A stretch of 64,000 bases of DNA, from positions 45,753 to 109,752 of the forward strand of contig WQZS01000010.1 in assembly GCA_009780585.1 (NCBI GenBank). The letters are read 5' to 3'. A program made the position numbers and the translations under genes. Each line of letters starts with the position of its first letter. The stretch's first letter is position 1. Positions 54,382 to 63,595 of this stretch are shown in pieces. The DNA is from Defluviitaleaceae bacterium. Lineage in GTDB: Bacteria; Bacillota; Clostridia; Lachnospirales; WQUN01. The notes beneath the pieces are model-generated. The model searched no databases. It saw only the letters and a program-made list of their open reading frames with translations, and was not told the origin of the DNA.

Positions 54382-56427
54382 ATGACGAAAAAAATAATGT
54401 ACGCGTTATTAATCATAATCGCTTTCTTTTTGCTTGCGCCGGTTCGGGTGGGTGCCGACCCGTCCACGTCCTTTACCTATGTGTTGACCCAGCGCGGCTT
54501 TACCCGAAGCCAAAACGCTTATCTGCCCGGTATCGCGCTTACGGGCTTGGGGCTTAACGGCCCGCAGGATATGTTTATCGACCGCAATGACAATATATTT
54601 ATCGCCGATACGGGCAACCGCCGTATCGTCGTGTACGACAGCCGATCGGGCGAGATTAATTGGGTGCTGGAGCATCCGTCCTTTAATTCGCCGCGCGGCG
54701 TCTTCGTTACCGAGCGGGGTTATATCTATGTAGCGGATGCCGCCGCGATGGCGGTCTTCCGTTTTTCGCCCGCGGGTGAGCTGTTGGAAACCTTCGGGCG
54801 GCCGACGGAGCCCGCGTTCGGCACGACTTCCTTTAACCCTTCAAAAGTTGTCGTTAACAACCGGGGCAATATGTTCATCGTAAGCGAGGGCGTGGCGAGC
54901 GGTGTTATACAGTTGTCCAATAACGGCAACTTCCTCGGCTTCTTCACCACCAACCGCACGCGCCTTTCCTTTTTGGAAATGATACAGAACTTGATCTACA
55001 CCCGCACGCAGCTTGAACGCGTGGCCGACCGCGTACCCCCCACGATTGCGAACATTTTCATCGACAGGCGGGGGATTATTTACACGGCAACGGGGGGTAC
55101 GTTCGAAGACGCGATACAAAAACACAACGCCGCCGGCGTAAATATGATTGAGGCGTTTTCCCCCGGCGGGTCCGTAGTGGCGGTGTGGGTGGACGAGCAA
55201 GGCATTATGTACGGCATATCCGTGGATGGGATTATCAACGTGTATTCGCCCGACGGCGGTTTGCTGTTTTTAATGCCCGCTATCGGGCGTCCCTACGGCG
55301 CGGGCCTCGGGGATGACCGCGCGGGGTTGTTCCACACGGTGTCGGCGATAGCGACGGATTCGCGCGGGTATATATGGGTTTTGGACAGCCACAAGGGCTT
55401 CTTGCAGAGTTTGGGGCCCACGTCCTACGCCTTAAATACGTACTTCGCGCTGACGCTGTTCAACGAGGGCGAATACGAACAATCGCGCAGGGTATGGACA
55501 GAGGTGCTGCGGCTCAACCAAATGTCCTCGCTGGCACATTCGGGCATGGGCAACGCGTATATATTCGACTTCGAATACGAACAGGCCCTGCACCACTTCC
55601 GCGTGGCGGGCAACCGCTATATGTATTCGCAGGCGTTTTGGGAAATCAGGAATATATGGTTGCAGCAATACCTGGGGACGTTCGCGGCGGCTATCGCCGC
55701 GGTATTTATCGCGGTATCGCTGTTTGTACGGTTTGATAAGAGGAAACGGGTAAAACGCGCGAAAGCGTTTATCGGAAAGCAAATCAAGCGTGTGCCGCTC
55801 TTGTACGGCGTGTTGTATTCCTTCCATGTGGCGCGGCACCCCGTGGACGGTTATTATCAAATTAAGATGCAAAAAGCAGGCTCGTTTGCGGGTGCGACAA
55901 TCCTGTACGCGCTTCTGTTCGCCGCGTTTTTGTACTACCAAGCGGGCAAGGGCTTCATCTTCCAATACCAAACGCTGGCGGAAATGGACTTGGTTTCGCT
56001 TATATTCGGCTTTTTCGTGCTTTTGTTCATGTTCATCTTCGGTAATTATTTGGCGTCCTCTATCTTGGACGGGGACGGAAAGATGAAGGAAATCTATGTA
56101 GTGCTGGCGTACGCGAGTATGCCTTTAATATTGGCGCTGGTGGGTGTGACGCTCATCACCCATGTATTTACGCTTAACGAAATCGTCTTTATTTGGTTCT
56201 TTTTGGGCTTGGGTATATCGTGGACGGTAGTCAACGTATTGCTGGGCTTGACGGAGATACACAGCTACTTCTTCCGCGAAACGCTCAAGAGCGTGTTTGC
56301 CACATTTATATTAATGCTGGTGAGCGGGTTAATCCTCATGATTTTTTCGGTCATGTGGACGCAGGTCACCCAATTTTTATTAAACATCGGAGGGGAGATT
56401 TGGCGCAATGTCACACGCAGCTTCTAA
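54382..56427 (+). CDS. NHL-repeat / TPR / YIP1 membrane protein
   Basis: 681 residues. A signal peptide (4-25) is followed by an extracellular beta-propeller of NHL repeats (LNGPQDMFIDRNDNIFIADTGNRRI, FNSPRGVFVTERGYIYVAD, about 55-345), a short TPR-like stretch (YALNTYFALTLFNEGEYEQSRRVW, about 350-410), a membrane helix (about 425-445) and a five-helix YIP1-type domain (about 490-675). In related sugar clusters such proteins sit next to DUF5696 genes and probably act at the membrane as transport or sensing accessory factors. It overlaps the next gene by 20 bases. Confidence 0.8.
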   Translation: MTKKIMYALLIIIAFFLLAPVRVGADPSTSFTYVLTQRGFTRSQNAYLPGIALTGLGLNGPQDMFIDRNDNIFIADTGNRRIVVYDSRSGEINWVLEHPSFNSPRGVFVTERGYIYVADAAAMAVFRFSPAGELLETFGRPTEPAFGTTSFNPSKVVVNNRGNMFIVSEGVASGVIQLSNNGNFLGFFTTNRTRLSFLEMIQNLIYTRTQLERVADRVPPTIANIFIDRRGIIYTATGGTFEDAIQKHNAAGVNMIEAFSPGGSVVAVWVDEQGIMYGISVDGIINVYSPDGGLLFLMPAIGRPYGAGLGDDRAGLFHTVSAIATDSRGYIWVLDSHKGFLQSLGPTSYALNTYFALTLFNEGEYEQSRRVWTEVLRLNQMSSLAHSGMGNAYIFDFEYEQALHHFRVAGNRYMYSQAFWEIRNIWLQQYLGTFAAAIAAVFIAVSLFVRFDKRKRVKRAKAFIGKQIKRVPLLYGVLYSFHVARHPVDGYYQIKMQKAGSFAGATILYALLFAAFLYYQAGKGFIFQYQTLAEMDLVSLIFGFFVLLFMFIFGNYLASSILDGDGKMKEIYVVLAYASMPLILALVGVTLITHVFTLNEIVFIWFFLGLGISWTVVNVLLGLTEIHSYFFRETLKSVFATFILMLVSGLILMIFSVMWTQVTQFLLNIGGEIWRNVTRSF

Positions 56428-58825
56428 GCGGTTCAAGGTTAAAATATTTGCGGGGCTTGCGGCGGTTTTGATTGCCGCGGGTGTGTTTTCCGCGTTTCGG
56501 TTAAGCGCGCACATCCCCACGATACGCGAAACGCTCCCCCCGCCGCTTCAATTGACGTCTGCAATCGATACGACCGAAAATTATCTGCTTCTTTACGAAA
56601 CGGAGTACCTGTCCTTCTACTACACACCCTTCGGTAACATTGCCGTATCCGACAAGCGCGGCGAAACGCCTTTCGTATGGAAAACGGGCTTGGATATACC
56701 CTTTAATTCGGACATCGACGTAATGCTCATCGGTATGGACGCGGACGAAATCACCGCGCGCGGCATCACGAAGGAGGACCGTTTGTCCGACATCCACGTC
56801 GCGTTTGCCAATTCGTTGATTCTTGTGGAATTTATCAACCCGCGCACCAACAATACCACTACGGTCGGCAACGCGTCGCGCAGGGGTGTTGAGTCCGCGT
56901 TTTACGGCGTGGAGCATGACCCTTCCCGTTATGTAATGATAATCACGATCGAGGAAGCGGACATACAATTGTGGCTTCATATCCGTTTTACGCCCACGGG
57001 TATGGAATTAAGCGTGCCGCAATCAAGCATACGGGGTGAGGAAGCGTACCGTTTGGCCGCTATTACGCTCGCGCCGTTTTTGGGTGCGGCCGGAGGCGCG
57101 CGTTTGCATTACAACCCCGAAACGCAGCAATTCGACATACGCGTACCCAACGAAATGCCCCCGGCCTATGCCCTGCTGCCCGACGGCAGCGGCGCGCTGG
57201 CGCGCTTTAGGGAGAATTACGTGGAATTAACCATGTACAGGCAACCCGTATTCGGGTCAAACTATTCCCACCATTTTGACAATATGAATTACCGCGGCTT
57301 CATCATCCCGCCATTCGACCCGCTGATGCCCTTGTACGGCGTAGCGTACGGCCATGATGAATTTGCCTTCCTTGCCCACGCCGTAAGTGGCGGGGAATAT
57401 ATGGAGGTCATCTTCCGCCCCGCGCAAAACGTAACGTTCTATAACTGCGTGTTCGCGCGGTTTGAATACAACCGGTTCTATTTCCAGCTCTTTCATACAT
57501 TGGGCAGCACATATGGCGGCGACGGTTTCCAATCCTTATTGGAGCCGCCGAACCGCTTCGATTTGGCGTTGAACATCGAGTTCCTTGCGAGCGCGGGGGA
57601 ACATGCCGCCAACTACGCGGGTATGGCCCGTTATTACCGTGATTATCTGCTTTCCACGGGGCAATTGACCCCTTCAAGGATACCCCGCGAGGGCGACATC
57701 CCCCTGCATGTGGATATCCTGATGTCGGACGTACGCAGCGCGCTGGCGGGTATCACCAATGTCGTGGTTACGACCGCGGACGACGTGGATACGATGCTCG
57801 ACTTGATCCGCGCAAACGGCATTACGAATATCCACGCGTCCCTGATGGGCTTTAAGGAAAACGGCTGGACGGCGGCACGCATCGATCGGAACAACTTCTC
57901 CAACGCCATCGGCACCCGCCGCGATTTCGAAAATTTAATCAACCGCCAACGGCAACAGGGCGCGGATATATCCTTCGCGCAGGACTACGCGAACATCAAC
58001 AACCATAATTCCACGTTCATTAACCATGCGGTGCGCCACATTAACGGCAGGTTTGTGGAAACATACTTCGACAGGATGTCCGCCTGGGCTACGAATATGC
58101 CCGTGGAATCAACGGCGCTGCTCCGCTTCGATAAAGCGGCGGACATGATCCGCAATTTCTCAAACACAATGGATTTTACGGATTCGATCACAATCATGGG
58201 TATCTCCAACCAGCTCTACAGCCAGCACAACCGCAACGCGACGTTCAGCGTGACGCAAAACATGGACATCATCCGCGGCGCGTTCTGCGACGTTTCCTCG
58301 CAAATGCTTGTCAATGCCGACGCGCCCAACCAATACCTGTGGGCGTATACGGACCGCTTCCTTAACACGCCGATGTTTTCGTCGCAATTTCTGGCGACGA
58401 CGGACACGGTGCCGTTTTTACAGCTTGTCCTGCACGGTTCCGTCGATATGTTTTCGCCCCACGTTAACTTTTCATTCTACAGCCGCGCGGATATGCTGCG
58501 CATGATTGATTACAACGTTTTCCCGTCCTTCATGTTCACCATGCAGCCGTCGTATTTGCTGGCGCAAACCAACTCGTCCCACCGCTTCAGTACGGAATTT
58601 TCCCAATATGAAGCGCTTTTGTACGATGTATACGCGAAGGTAAACGGCATACTTCGTATGACCGCTGGCGCGCAATGGGTCAACCGCGAAGTCGTCAGCC
58701 CGGGCGTGGTCGTTAATACCTACGATAACGGTATGCGCGTCATCATCAACTATACCGCCGAAGCCGTAACGATCTTCGGCGTTACCGTCGATGCCTTAAG
58801 CGCGAAGGGGGTGCAAGGTGCGTAG
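56408..58825 (+). CDS. DUF5696-type extracellular protein
   Basis: 805 residues. A membrane anchor at about 13-30 precedes an extracytoplasmic beta-rich region and a TIM-barrel-like part. Order and features (YLSFYYTPFGNIAVSDKR, YALLPDGSGALARF, AGMARYYRDYLLSTGQL, DIPLHVDIL) match DUF5696 proteins that accompany sugar ABC transporters in Paenibacillus and Clostridia. Two Asp or Glu in YFDRMSAWATNMPVESTALLR and DITSL-like stretches could be catalytic, but this is not established. Function unknown; a surface glycan-processing enzyme is plausible. Confidence 0.75.
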   Translation: MSHAASKRFKVKIFAGLAAVLIAAGVFSAFRLSAHIPTIRETLPPPLQLTSAIDTTENYLLLYETEYLSFYYTPFGNIAVSDKRGETPFVWKTGLDIPFNSDIDVMLIGMDADEITARGITKEDRLSDIHVAFANSLILVEFINPRTNNTTTVGNASRRGVESAFYGVEHDPSRYVMIITIEEADIQLWLHIRFTPTGMELSVPQSSIRGEEAYRLAAITLAPFLGAAGGARLHYNPETQQFDIRVPNEMPPAYALLPDGSGALARFRENYVELTMYRQPVFGSNYSHHFDNMNYRGFIIPPFDPLMPLYGVAYGHDEFAFLAHAVSGGEYMEVIFRPAQNVTFYNCVFARFEYNRFYFQLFHTLGSTYGGDGFQSLLEPPNRFDLALNIEFLASAGEHAANYAGMARYYRDYLLSTGQLTPSRIPREGDIPLHVDILMSDVRSALAGITNVVVTTADDVDTMLDLIRANGITNIHASLMGFKENGWTAARIDRNNFSNAIGTRRDFENLINRQRQQGADISFAQDYANINNHNSTFINHAVRHINGRFVETYFDRMSAWATNMPVESTALLRFDKAADMIRNFSNTMDFTDSITIMGISNQLYSQHNRNATFSVTQNMDIIRGAFCDVSSQMLVNADAPNQYLWAYTDRFLNTPMFSSQFLATTDTVPFLQLVLHGSVDMFSPHVNFSFYSRADMLRMIDYNVFPSFMFTMQPSYLLAQTNSSHRFSTEFSQYEALLYDVYAKVNGILRMTAGAQWVNREVVSPGVVVNTYDNGMRVIINYTAEAVTIFGVTVDALSAKGVQGA

Positions 58826-59687
58826 GAAGAAAAGCGGCTTTAAATCAAGAAGGGAAAATCGCCTCGCCTATATCTTCATGTCCCCCTGGCTGCTCGGCTT
58901 TGTCGTACTTACGGTCATCCCGTTCTTCTTCACCATTTATCTGAGCCTGCACCGGGTCAGCCTCAGCTTCGTGTTCGGTTGGGAATTCGTCCCCGTCGGG
59001 TTCGACAACTTCGCGTCGGCGTTTTTACGCAACACGGACTTTACGCCCGCGTTGATTTCGTTCTTTGTAATGCTGGCGACGTATATACCGGTTATCGTAA
59101 TCGTGGCGTTTTTGCTGGCGCTGGCGTTAAACTCCCGCGTAAGGTTCAAATCGGGCTTCCGTTCGATTTTCTTCCTGCCCGCGATTGCCCTGTCCGGCCC
59201 CACCATGCACCGCCTGATGGACGCGGGCACGACGCAGGTGTTCAGCCTGCGCGGCATCTTCGTGTACGACATCATTTGGGAATACAGCCCGTTGATCGCC
59301 AACGCCTTTTCCTACCTTTTTGAAAATTTCGTGCTTGTCTTATGGTTTACCGGGATACCCATCGTTTTGTTCATCAATGGTTTGCAAAAAATCGGCGAGC
59401 AGATACTCGAAGCCGCGCAAATCGACGGCGCAACCGGGTGGCAAATCCTGTGGAAAATCATCATCCCGATTATCAAACCCATCGCCCTGACGGTGACAAT
59501 CTTCGCCATCGTGCAATTGAGCGTGTTCGCGGTCAATCCGGTATACGAGCTGATACTGGAAATGATGGACAACACGCTGGACGGCATGGGCCACGCGGCG
59601 ACGTTCTCGCTGGTATACAGCATAATCGTGCTGATGTTCATCGGTATCGGATTGTTCATCTTCCGCACGAGGAGGGATGAGCGATGA
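58818..59687 (+). CDS. ABC sugar importer permease, MalF-type (second pair)
   Basis: 289 residues from GTG 58818, six membrane segments. The EAA loop is EAAQIDGATGWQILWKIII. It overlaps the DUF5696 gene by 8 bases and the next gene by 4 bases. Having two permease pairs in one operon means two importers share one transcript or form one mixed complex. Confidence 0.9.
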   Translation: MRRKKSGFKSRRENRLAYIFMSPWLLGFVVLTVIPFFFTIYLSLHRVSLSFVFGWEFVPVGFDNFASAFLRNTDFTPALISFFVMLATYIPVIVIVAFLLALALNSRVRFKSGFRSIFFLPAIALSGPTMHRLMDAGTTQVFSLRGIFVYDIIWEYSPLIANAFSYLFENFVLVLWFTGIPIVLFINGLQKIGEQILEAAQIDGATGWQILWKIIIPIIKPIALTVTIFAIVQLSVFAVNPVYELILEMMDNTLDGMGHAATFSLVYSIIVLMFIGIGLFIFRTRRDER

Positions 59688-60637
59688 TTGAAAAATTAGC
59701 GCAAAGGCTCTCCGATTACCGCGCGCGGATTAAGGTTAAGCGGGGCTTCTTCACACAGGTATTGGTGTTCATCGTATTGGCGACCATCAGTTACGAATTC
59801 GTTTTTCCGTTGTTCAGGATGATCATGATATCCCTGATGACGCGGCACGACTTGCTGGACCCGACGGTTACGTGGATACCCACCGAGCCGACGTTCGCCA
59901 ACCTGCGCATCGCGTTCGAAGTAATGGACGCGGCGCGCGCCACGTTCAACTCCATGTGGTATTCGTCCATGCTGGCGGCGTTCCAAACCATCGTAGCCGC
60001 GCTGACGGGTTATGCCCTTGCGCGCTTCGACTTCAAATTCAAACGGTTTTGGCTGGTAATGCTCATCGTAACCTTTGTATTGCCCATACCGCTTTTATCC
60101 GTGCCGCGCAATATGATGTTCATTGAACTGCACCGCCTGACGGAAATCCGCTTCATCGGCACCATCTACCCGCAAACCATACTGGCTATTTTGGGGCAGG
60201 GTGTGTATTCGTCCATCCTTGTCTTGATCTTCTACAACTTCATGCAGATGATACCCAAATCGTTGGACGAAGCGGCGGAGATCGACGGTGCCAACAAAAT
60301 GCAGGTCTTTTACCACATCGGCATCCGCATTTCACTTTCGACGCTGTTGGTCGTCTTCCTGCTTTCGGTGGTGTGGAATTGGAACGAAACTTTTATGACC
60401 AGCATGTTCCTGCGGGGGAGCATTGATTTGCTTCCGTCCAACCTGATCCGGTTTGAAAACATGTTTAGTTCGAACGCCCCGCAAATGCCCACGCCCGGCG
60501 GCGCGATGGCGATGGTCAACGAAGCCTATATCATGGCGGGGACGCTGATATCCATGGCACCGCTGGTGATATTGTATTTCTTTGTGCAGAAACGTTTTAT
60601 TAAGGGGATTGAGAGTACGGGGATAACGGGGGAATAA
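59684..60637 (+). CDS. ABC sugar importer permease, MalG-type (second pair)
   Basis: 317 residues, six membrane segments. The EAA loop is EAAEIDGANKMQVFYHIGI, with an Arg where the others have Pro near its end (GIRISLS). The start ATG overlaps the previous stop (ATGA). Last gene of the operon. Confidence 0.9.
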   Translation: MIEKLAQRLSDYRARIKVKRGFFTQVLVFIVLATISYEFVFPLFRMIMISLMTRHDLLDPTVTWIPTEPTFANLRIAFEVMDAARATFNSMWYSSMLAAFQTIVAALTGYALARFDFKFKRFWLVMLIVTFVLPIPLLSVPRNMMFIELHRLTEIRFIGTIYPQTILAILGQGVYSSILVLIFYNFMQMIPKSLDEAAEIDGANKMQVFYHIGIRISLSTLLVVFLLSVVWNWNETFMTSMFLRGSIDLLPSNLIRFENMFSSNAPQMPTPGGAMAMVNEAYIMAGTLISMAPLVILYFFVQKRFIKGIESTGITGE

Positions 60638-60673
60638 AAAACTAACCCCCCGAATGAGCCTTTGTAAATTTTA

Positions 60674-60710
60674 CCCCCCGAAATCAACGCGTTTCGAGGG
60701 GTTTATAAAA
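60674..60710 (+). terminator. Terminator of the sugar importer operon
   Basis: CCCCCGAAA pairs with TTTCGAGGGG (one bulge) around a short loop, followed by TTTATAAAA. Confidence 0.65.
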
Positions 60711-60722
60711 GGGAGCGATTTA

Positions 60723-61835
60723 ATGAGTACGCGTCACGAAGTAACGGTAAAACCCATCGATGAAGTCGCGAAATTTATGAAAAATTTAATACCCGTGAAC
60801 ATACCCGAAGCGTATACGTTAAAGCCAAGGCTTGAAAGTCTTGCAAGCGGGGAACGCATACGAAACGCTGTCGTTGCTTTTAAGGACTTTATGTACTTAT
60901 TTTTTGATCGTCTGATTACGGACGGACATTTATATGCCAAACCGCCCAAAAAACCGAGCAGTATGACGGACTACCCGTTTTTAAGTAATGTTGCCTGTCT
61001 GTTGGTTGAAATGGGCTATTACAGCAAATTAGCCGATAGCGGCGAATCGTTATTGATAACCGAAATGCCGTCATGCAACGCATATATAGATGAAAACGGA
61101 AAAAGAAAGGGCCCCAATATTTCCGGCGTTAATACGATGGAATGTCTGCGGTTTTTATCGCTTTGCGGTTTTGCCTTCAACGGTATTGATTTTGAAGCAA
61201 AAACGGTTGTTATTTCGCAAGCCCAACCGTTGGAAGTGACCTATCCGAATCATCCCGTAATGCTTACGGGACTAAAAGCCATGGCGATTGCGGATAAAGA
61301 GCTGCGCAAGAGAAGAGGGTGGAACGATAACAGCATTTTACGGTGCGATTACAGGCTGCTCAAAGAAGAAGACACAGATACAAGCGATGTTTTGAAGGAT
61401 TTTTTGCACCCGTTACCCGAGCAAATCCAAGCCTTTGCCTTAAAATTACATCATCGTTATACAAGCATGGGAATGACCTGTTCAATAAGGGTATTGGGCG
61501 ATATCAATTTTGCTTATGCAGACGTAAGGAAAAGCCGGAGGGACTTATCACCCACGGATATCTATTCGCTCAGTATATGGCAAGTTTCCATTTCCATGAA
61601 AAAAGGTTATTCCCTATTCATAAGACCCAAGAAAACGGATAAATACAAAGACATTATCGAAAAATTCCCTTCACATCTGCGGGAGAAAATCGAAAAAAGC
61701 TACGGCTGCGACAGGAAGCGTAACGAACGCTGTCAAGGCGGCTGCCAAGGGATTCGCATACCCTTGGATGAATTAATATTGGATATAGGCGGGGATATCG
61801 AAACGTGGCTTGATAGTGAAATGTCGCTATCATAA
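60723..61835 (+). CDS. Conserved hypothetical protein
   Basis: 370 residues, start ATG 60723 with GGGAG upstream; a longer ORF from 60654 crosses the terminator and is unlikely. There is no signal or membrane helix. A repeated pattern (MTDYPFLSNVACLLVEMGYYSKLADSGESLLITEMPS, then PNHPVMLTGLKAMAIADKEL) and a C-terminal Cys cluster (SYGCDRKRNERCQGGCQG) are visible; the cysteines may bind a metal. I recall similar proteins in gut Clostridia but no known function. AT-richer than the importer operon. Confidence 0.6.
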   Translation: MSTRHEVTVKPIDEVAKFMKNLIPVNIPEAYTLKPRLESLASGERIRNAVVAFKDFMYLFFDRLITDGHLYAKPPKKPSSMTDYPFLSNVACLLVEMGYYSKLADSGESLLITEMPSCNAYIDENGKRKGPNISGVNTMECLRFLSLCGFAFNGIDFEAKTVVISQAQPLEVTYPNHPVMLTGLKAMAIADKELRKRRGWNDNSILRCDYRLLKEEDTDTSDVLKDFLHPLPEQIQAFALKLHHRYTSMGMTCSIRVLGDINFAYADVRKSRRDLSPTDIYSLSIWQVSISMKKGYSLFIRPKKTDKYKDIIEKFPSHLREKIEKSYGCDRKRNERCQGGCQGIRIPLDELILDIGGDIETWLDSEMSLS

Positions 61836-61894
61836 TACTTAAAAAGCACACATTCACCGTTCCCCAAGATGCAGCGCGCAAACTGTCGCGCGAT

Positions 61895-61923
61895 TTGACA
61901 TAATTATCAAATTTGTTTATGAT
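61895..61923 (+). promoter_or_regulatory. Consensus promoter of the AIPR-hicAB operon
   Basis: TTGACA (61895-61900), 17 bases, TATGAT (61918-61923). The start would be near 61930, leaving a leader of about 145 bases. Confidence 0.7.
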
Positions 61924-61929
61924 AAGCAT

Positions 61930-62060
61930 GTTCGTTCGAGGGACGCTTTGTCTCTCCGTAACGTTCTATTATCGGCTAAGCGATATAGAAGGTGACGCGT
62001 TTAAATGATATTTATGCGCCTCTGTTTCGCTATGCGTAAGCAATAGCGTTTTTTATTTTA
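61930..62060 (+). promoter_or_regulatory. Structured leader with terminator-like hairpin before the AIPR-like gene
   Basis: Between the promoter and the gene there are two small hairpins (about 61938-61956 and 61970-61990) and then a stem-loop CGCTATGC/GCAATAGCG (62028-62048) directly followed by TTTTTTATTTT. The gene's AGGAGG follows within a few bases. This predicts either a short RNA of about 130 bases or attenuation of the downstream operon. Confidence 0.55.
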
Positions 62061-62074
62061 AGGAGGGACATGCC

Positions 62075-63343
62075 ATGTCAAAAAAGTTAAGGTTTCGGGT
62101 AAGTTCGTTTAAAAAATTTGAAAATCCGTACGACCAAAATGAAGCACCCGTTAAGTATCAATTCTTCGTAAAGGTTTCGGATGTGCCGGATGACCTTGAA
62201 GAATGGCTTAAGGTAAACCCCAGGGGGCAAAATTTGAATACCGATGTCGGCCGTGCGATCAGGGATTCACTAAGGAGCAGCGATAAAATATTCCACTTGT
62301 TAAACCGCGGTATTTGCTTGGCTGCGGAAGAAATAAAATACGACAACCAAGTAAAAAATGTTGAAATTACTTTATCGTCCATTGATAAACATGGGATTAT
62401 TGACGGCGGGCATACGTTTAAATCGATAATGAAACACAATAATGATGATTTGAAGGGCATAGTCGATAAATACGTGCAATTCGAGGTCATTACCCATTCC
62501 AATGACATTGATACGATTGCCGATGCACGCAATACGTCCATACCGGTGAACAAAGCGTCAATTGAAGAATTACGGGGTTCATTCGAGCCGATAAAAGCGA
62601 TTATCGAAAACGTAAAGGTCGGTTCGGATGCTTTTATTAAAAAGATCGCTTTCAAGCAGAATGAATTCGCGGGGAAAAAAGGGAACTTTATCGACGTACG
62701 TGAAATCATAGCGATAATCAACATGTTTAATCCGGAAATGTATGATCCGGAAGTAAACATCCACCCCATACAATCCTATTCCGGGAAGGAAGCCGGATTA
62801 AACAAATTTATCAACCTTGCCCCCCGCGGAGGCAAACGGGGCGATAATAATAGTAATTTTAGGGAATCGGTAATTACGCAAATGTCAGATATCATACCGG
62901 ATATATTCAAATTATGGGATAAAATAGAACTTGAATTTGCTGAAACAGCAAATAAGGAAAACAAGAATTACAGTTCACGGCCTTATTCAAACCATAAAGA
63001 AGAAATCATTGAAAAATTATCGATGTTTTCAAATAAAGAAATGAAAATTACAATGCCCAAAGGGCTTATGTATCCAACGGTCGGCGCGTTCCGTTCGCTT
63101 GTTAGGAAAGGGGATGGGGATAAATTAACTTGGGCAATGGATCCTTTTACCGTATGGGATGAAAAAAAGGGTGCGCTCGTAGTTCAAGTAATGGATACGT
63201 CAAAGGACCTCGGCAACAGCCCCGATAAGATCGGCAAATCAAACTTATTATGGGATTCCTTATATAATCTTCTGTATATCCACAGGCTGCTTTATGAAAA
63301 TAAAAAACGTTCACACCCTTTGGAAAAGGGAGGTTCGCAATGA
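62075..63343 (+). CDS. AIPR-like protein (abortive-infection / phage-resistance family)
   Basis: 422 residues. The segment NLNTDVGRAIRDSL, then FHLLNRGICLAAEEIKYDN and IIDGGHTFKSIMKH, matches the AIPR pattern (N-x-x-I...F-x-x-x-N-x-G-I...V-N-G-x-Q-T). AIPR proteins are linked to phage defence and restriction-modification islands; their biochemical activity is unsettled. The stop codon overlaps the start of hicA by 4 bases (ATGA), so the three genes form one translational unit. The leader ends in a terminator-like hairpin. Annotation is based on motif resemblance and is moderately sure. Confidence 0.65.
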   Translation: MSKKLRFRVSSFKKFENPYDQNEAPVKYQFFVKVSDVPDDLEEWLKVNPRGQNLNTDVGRAIRDSLRSSDKIFHLLNRGICLAAEEIKYDNQVKNVEITLSSIDKHGIIDGGHTFKSIMKHNNDDLKGIVDKYVQFEVITHSNDIDTIADARNTSIPVNKASIEELRGSFEPIKAIIENVKVGSDAFIKKIAFKQNEFAGKKGNFIDVREIIAIINMFNPEMYDPEVNIHPIQSYSGKEAGLNKFINLAPRGGKRGDNNSNFRESVITQMSDIIPDIFKLWDKIELEFAETANKENKNYSSRPYSNHKEEIIEKLSMFSNKEMKITMPKGLMYPTVGAFRSLVRKGDGDKLTWAMDPFTVWDEKKGALVVQVMDTSKDLGNSPDKIGKSNLLWDSLYNLLYIHRLLYENKKRSHPLEKGGSQ

Positions 63344-63522
63344 AGGTTAGTGAAATTACCCGATTGGCGAAAAAACACGGCTGCTTCATTAAACGGAACG
63401 GAAAAAAACATGATATTTGGATAAACCCCGCTACAGGGGGTACCGCTCCCATACCGCGGCATCAAGGGAAGGAGATACCCACAGGTACGGAGGAAGACAT
63501 AAAAAAGAAGCTGGGCCTTTAA
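63340..63522 (+). CDS. hicA: HicA-family mRNA interferase toxin (locus 3)
   Basis: 60 residues. IKRNGKKHDIWINP holds the catalytic His. Its start overlaps the AIPR-like stop codon, an unusual linkage; hicB follows after 73 bases with its own promoter. Confidence 0.88.
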   Translation: MKVSEITRLAKKHGCFIKRNGKKHDIWINPATGGTAPIPRHQGKEIPTGTEEDIKKKLGL

Positions 63523-63538
63523 TAATCGAATAATATGT

Positions 63539-63567
63539 TTGTAAAAAACACGCAAACCGTCTATACT
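63539..63567 (+). promoter_or_regulatory. Separate promoter for hicB of locus 3
   Basis: TTGTAA (63539-63544), 17 bases, TATACT (63562-63567), between hicA and hicB. It would keep antitoxin in excess even when the upstream operon is off. Confidence 0.55.
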
Positions 63568-63595
63568 ATTTTTAATGCAGAAAGGGTGAGCGCGT

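Noticed and set aside
61924..62027. Type III toxin-antitoxin RNA repeats before the AIPR-like gene
   Set aside because: The promoter-RNA-terminator-gene layout fits, but no tandem repeats are present and the gene is not ToxN-like, so only a structured leader is claimed.
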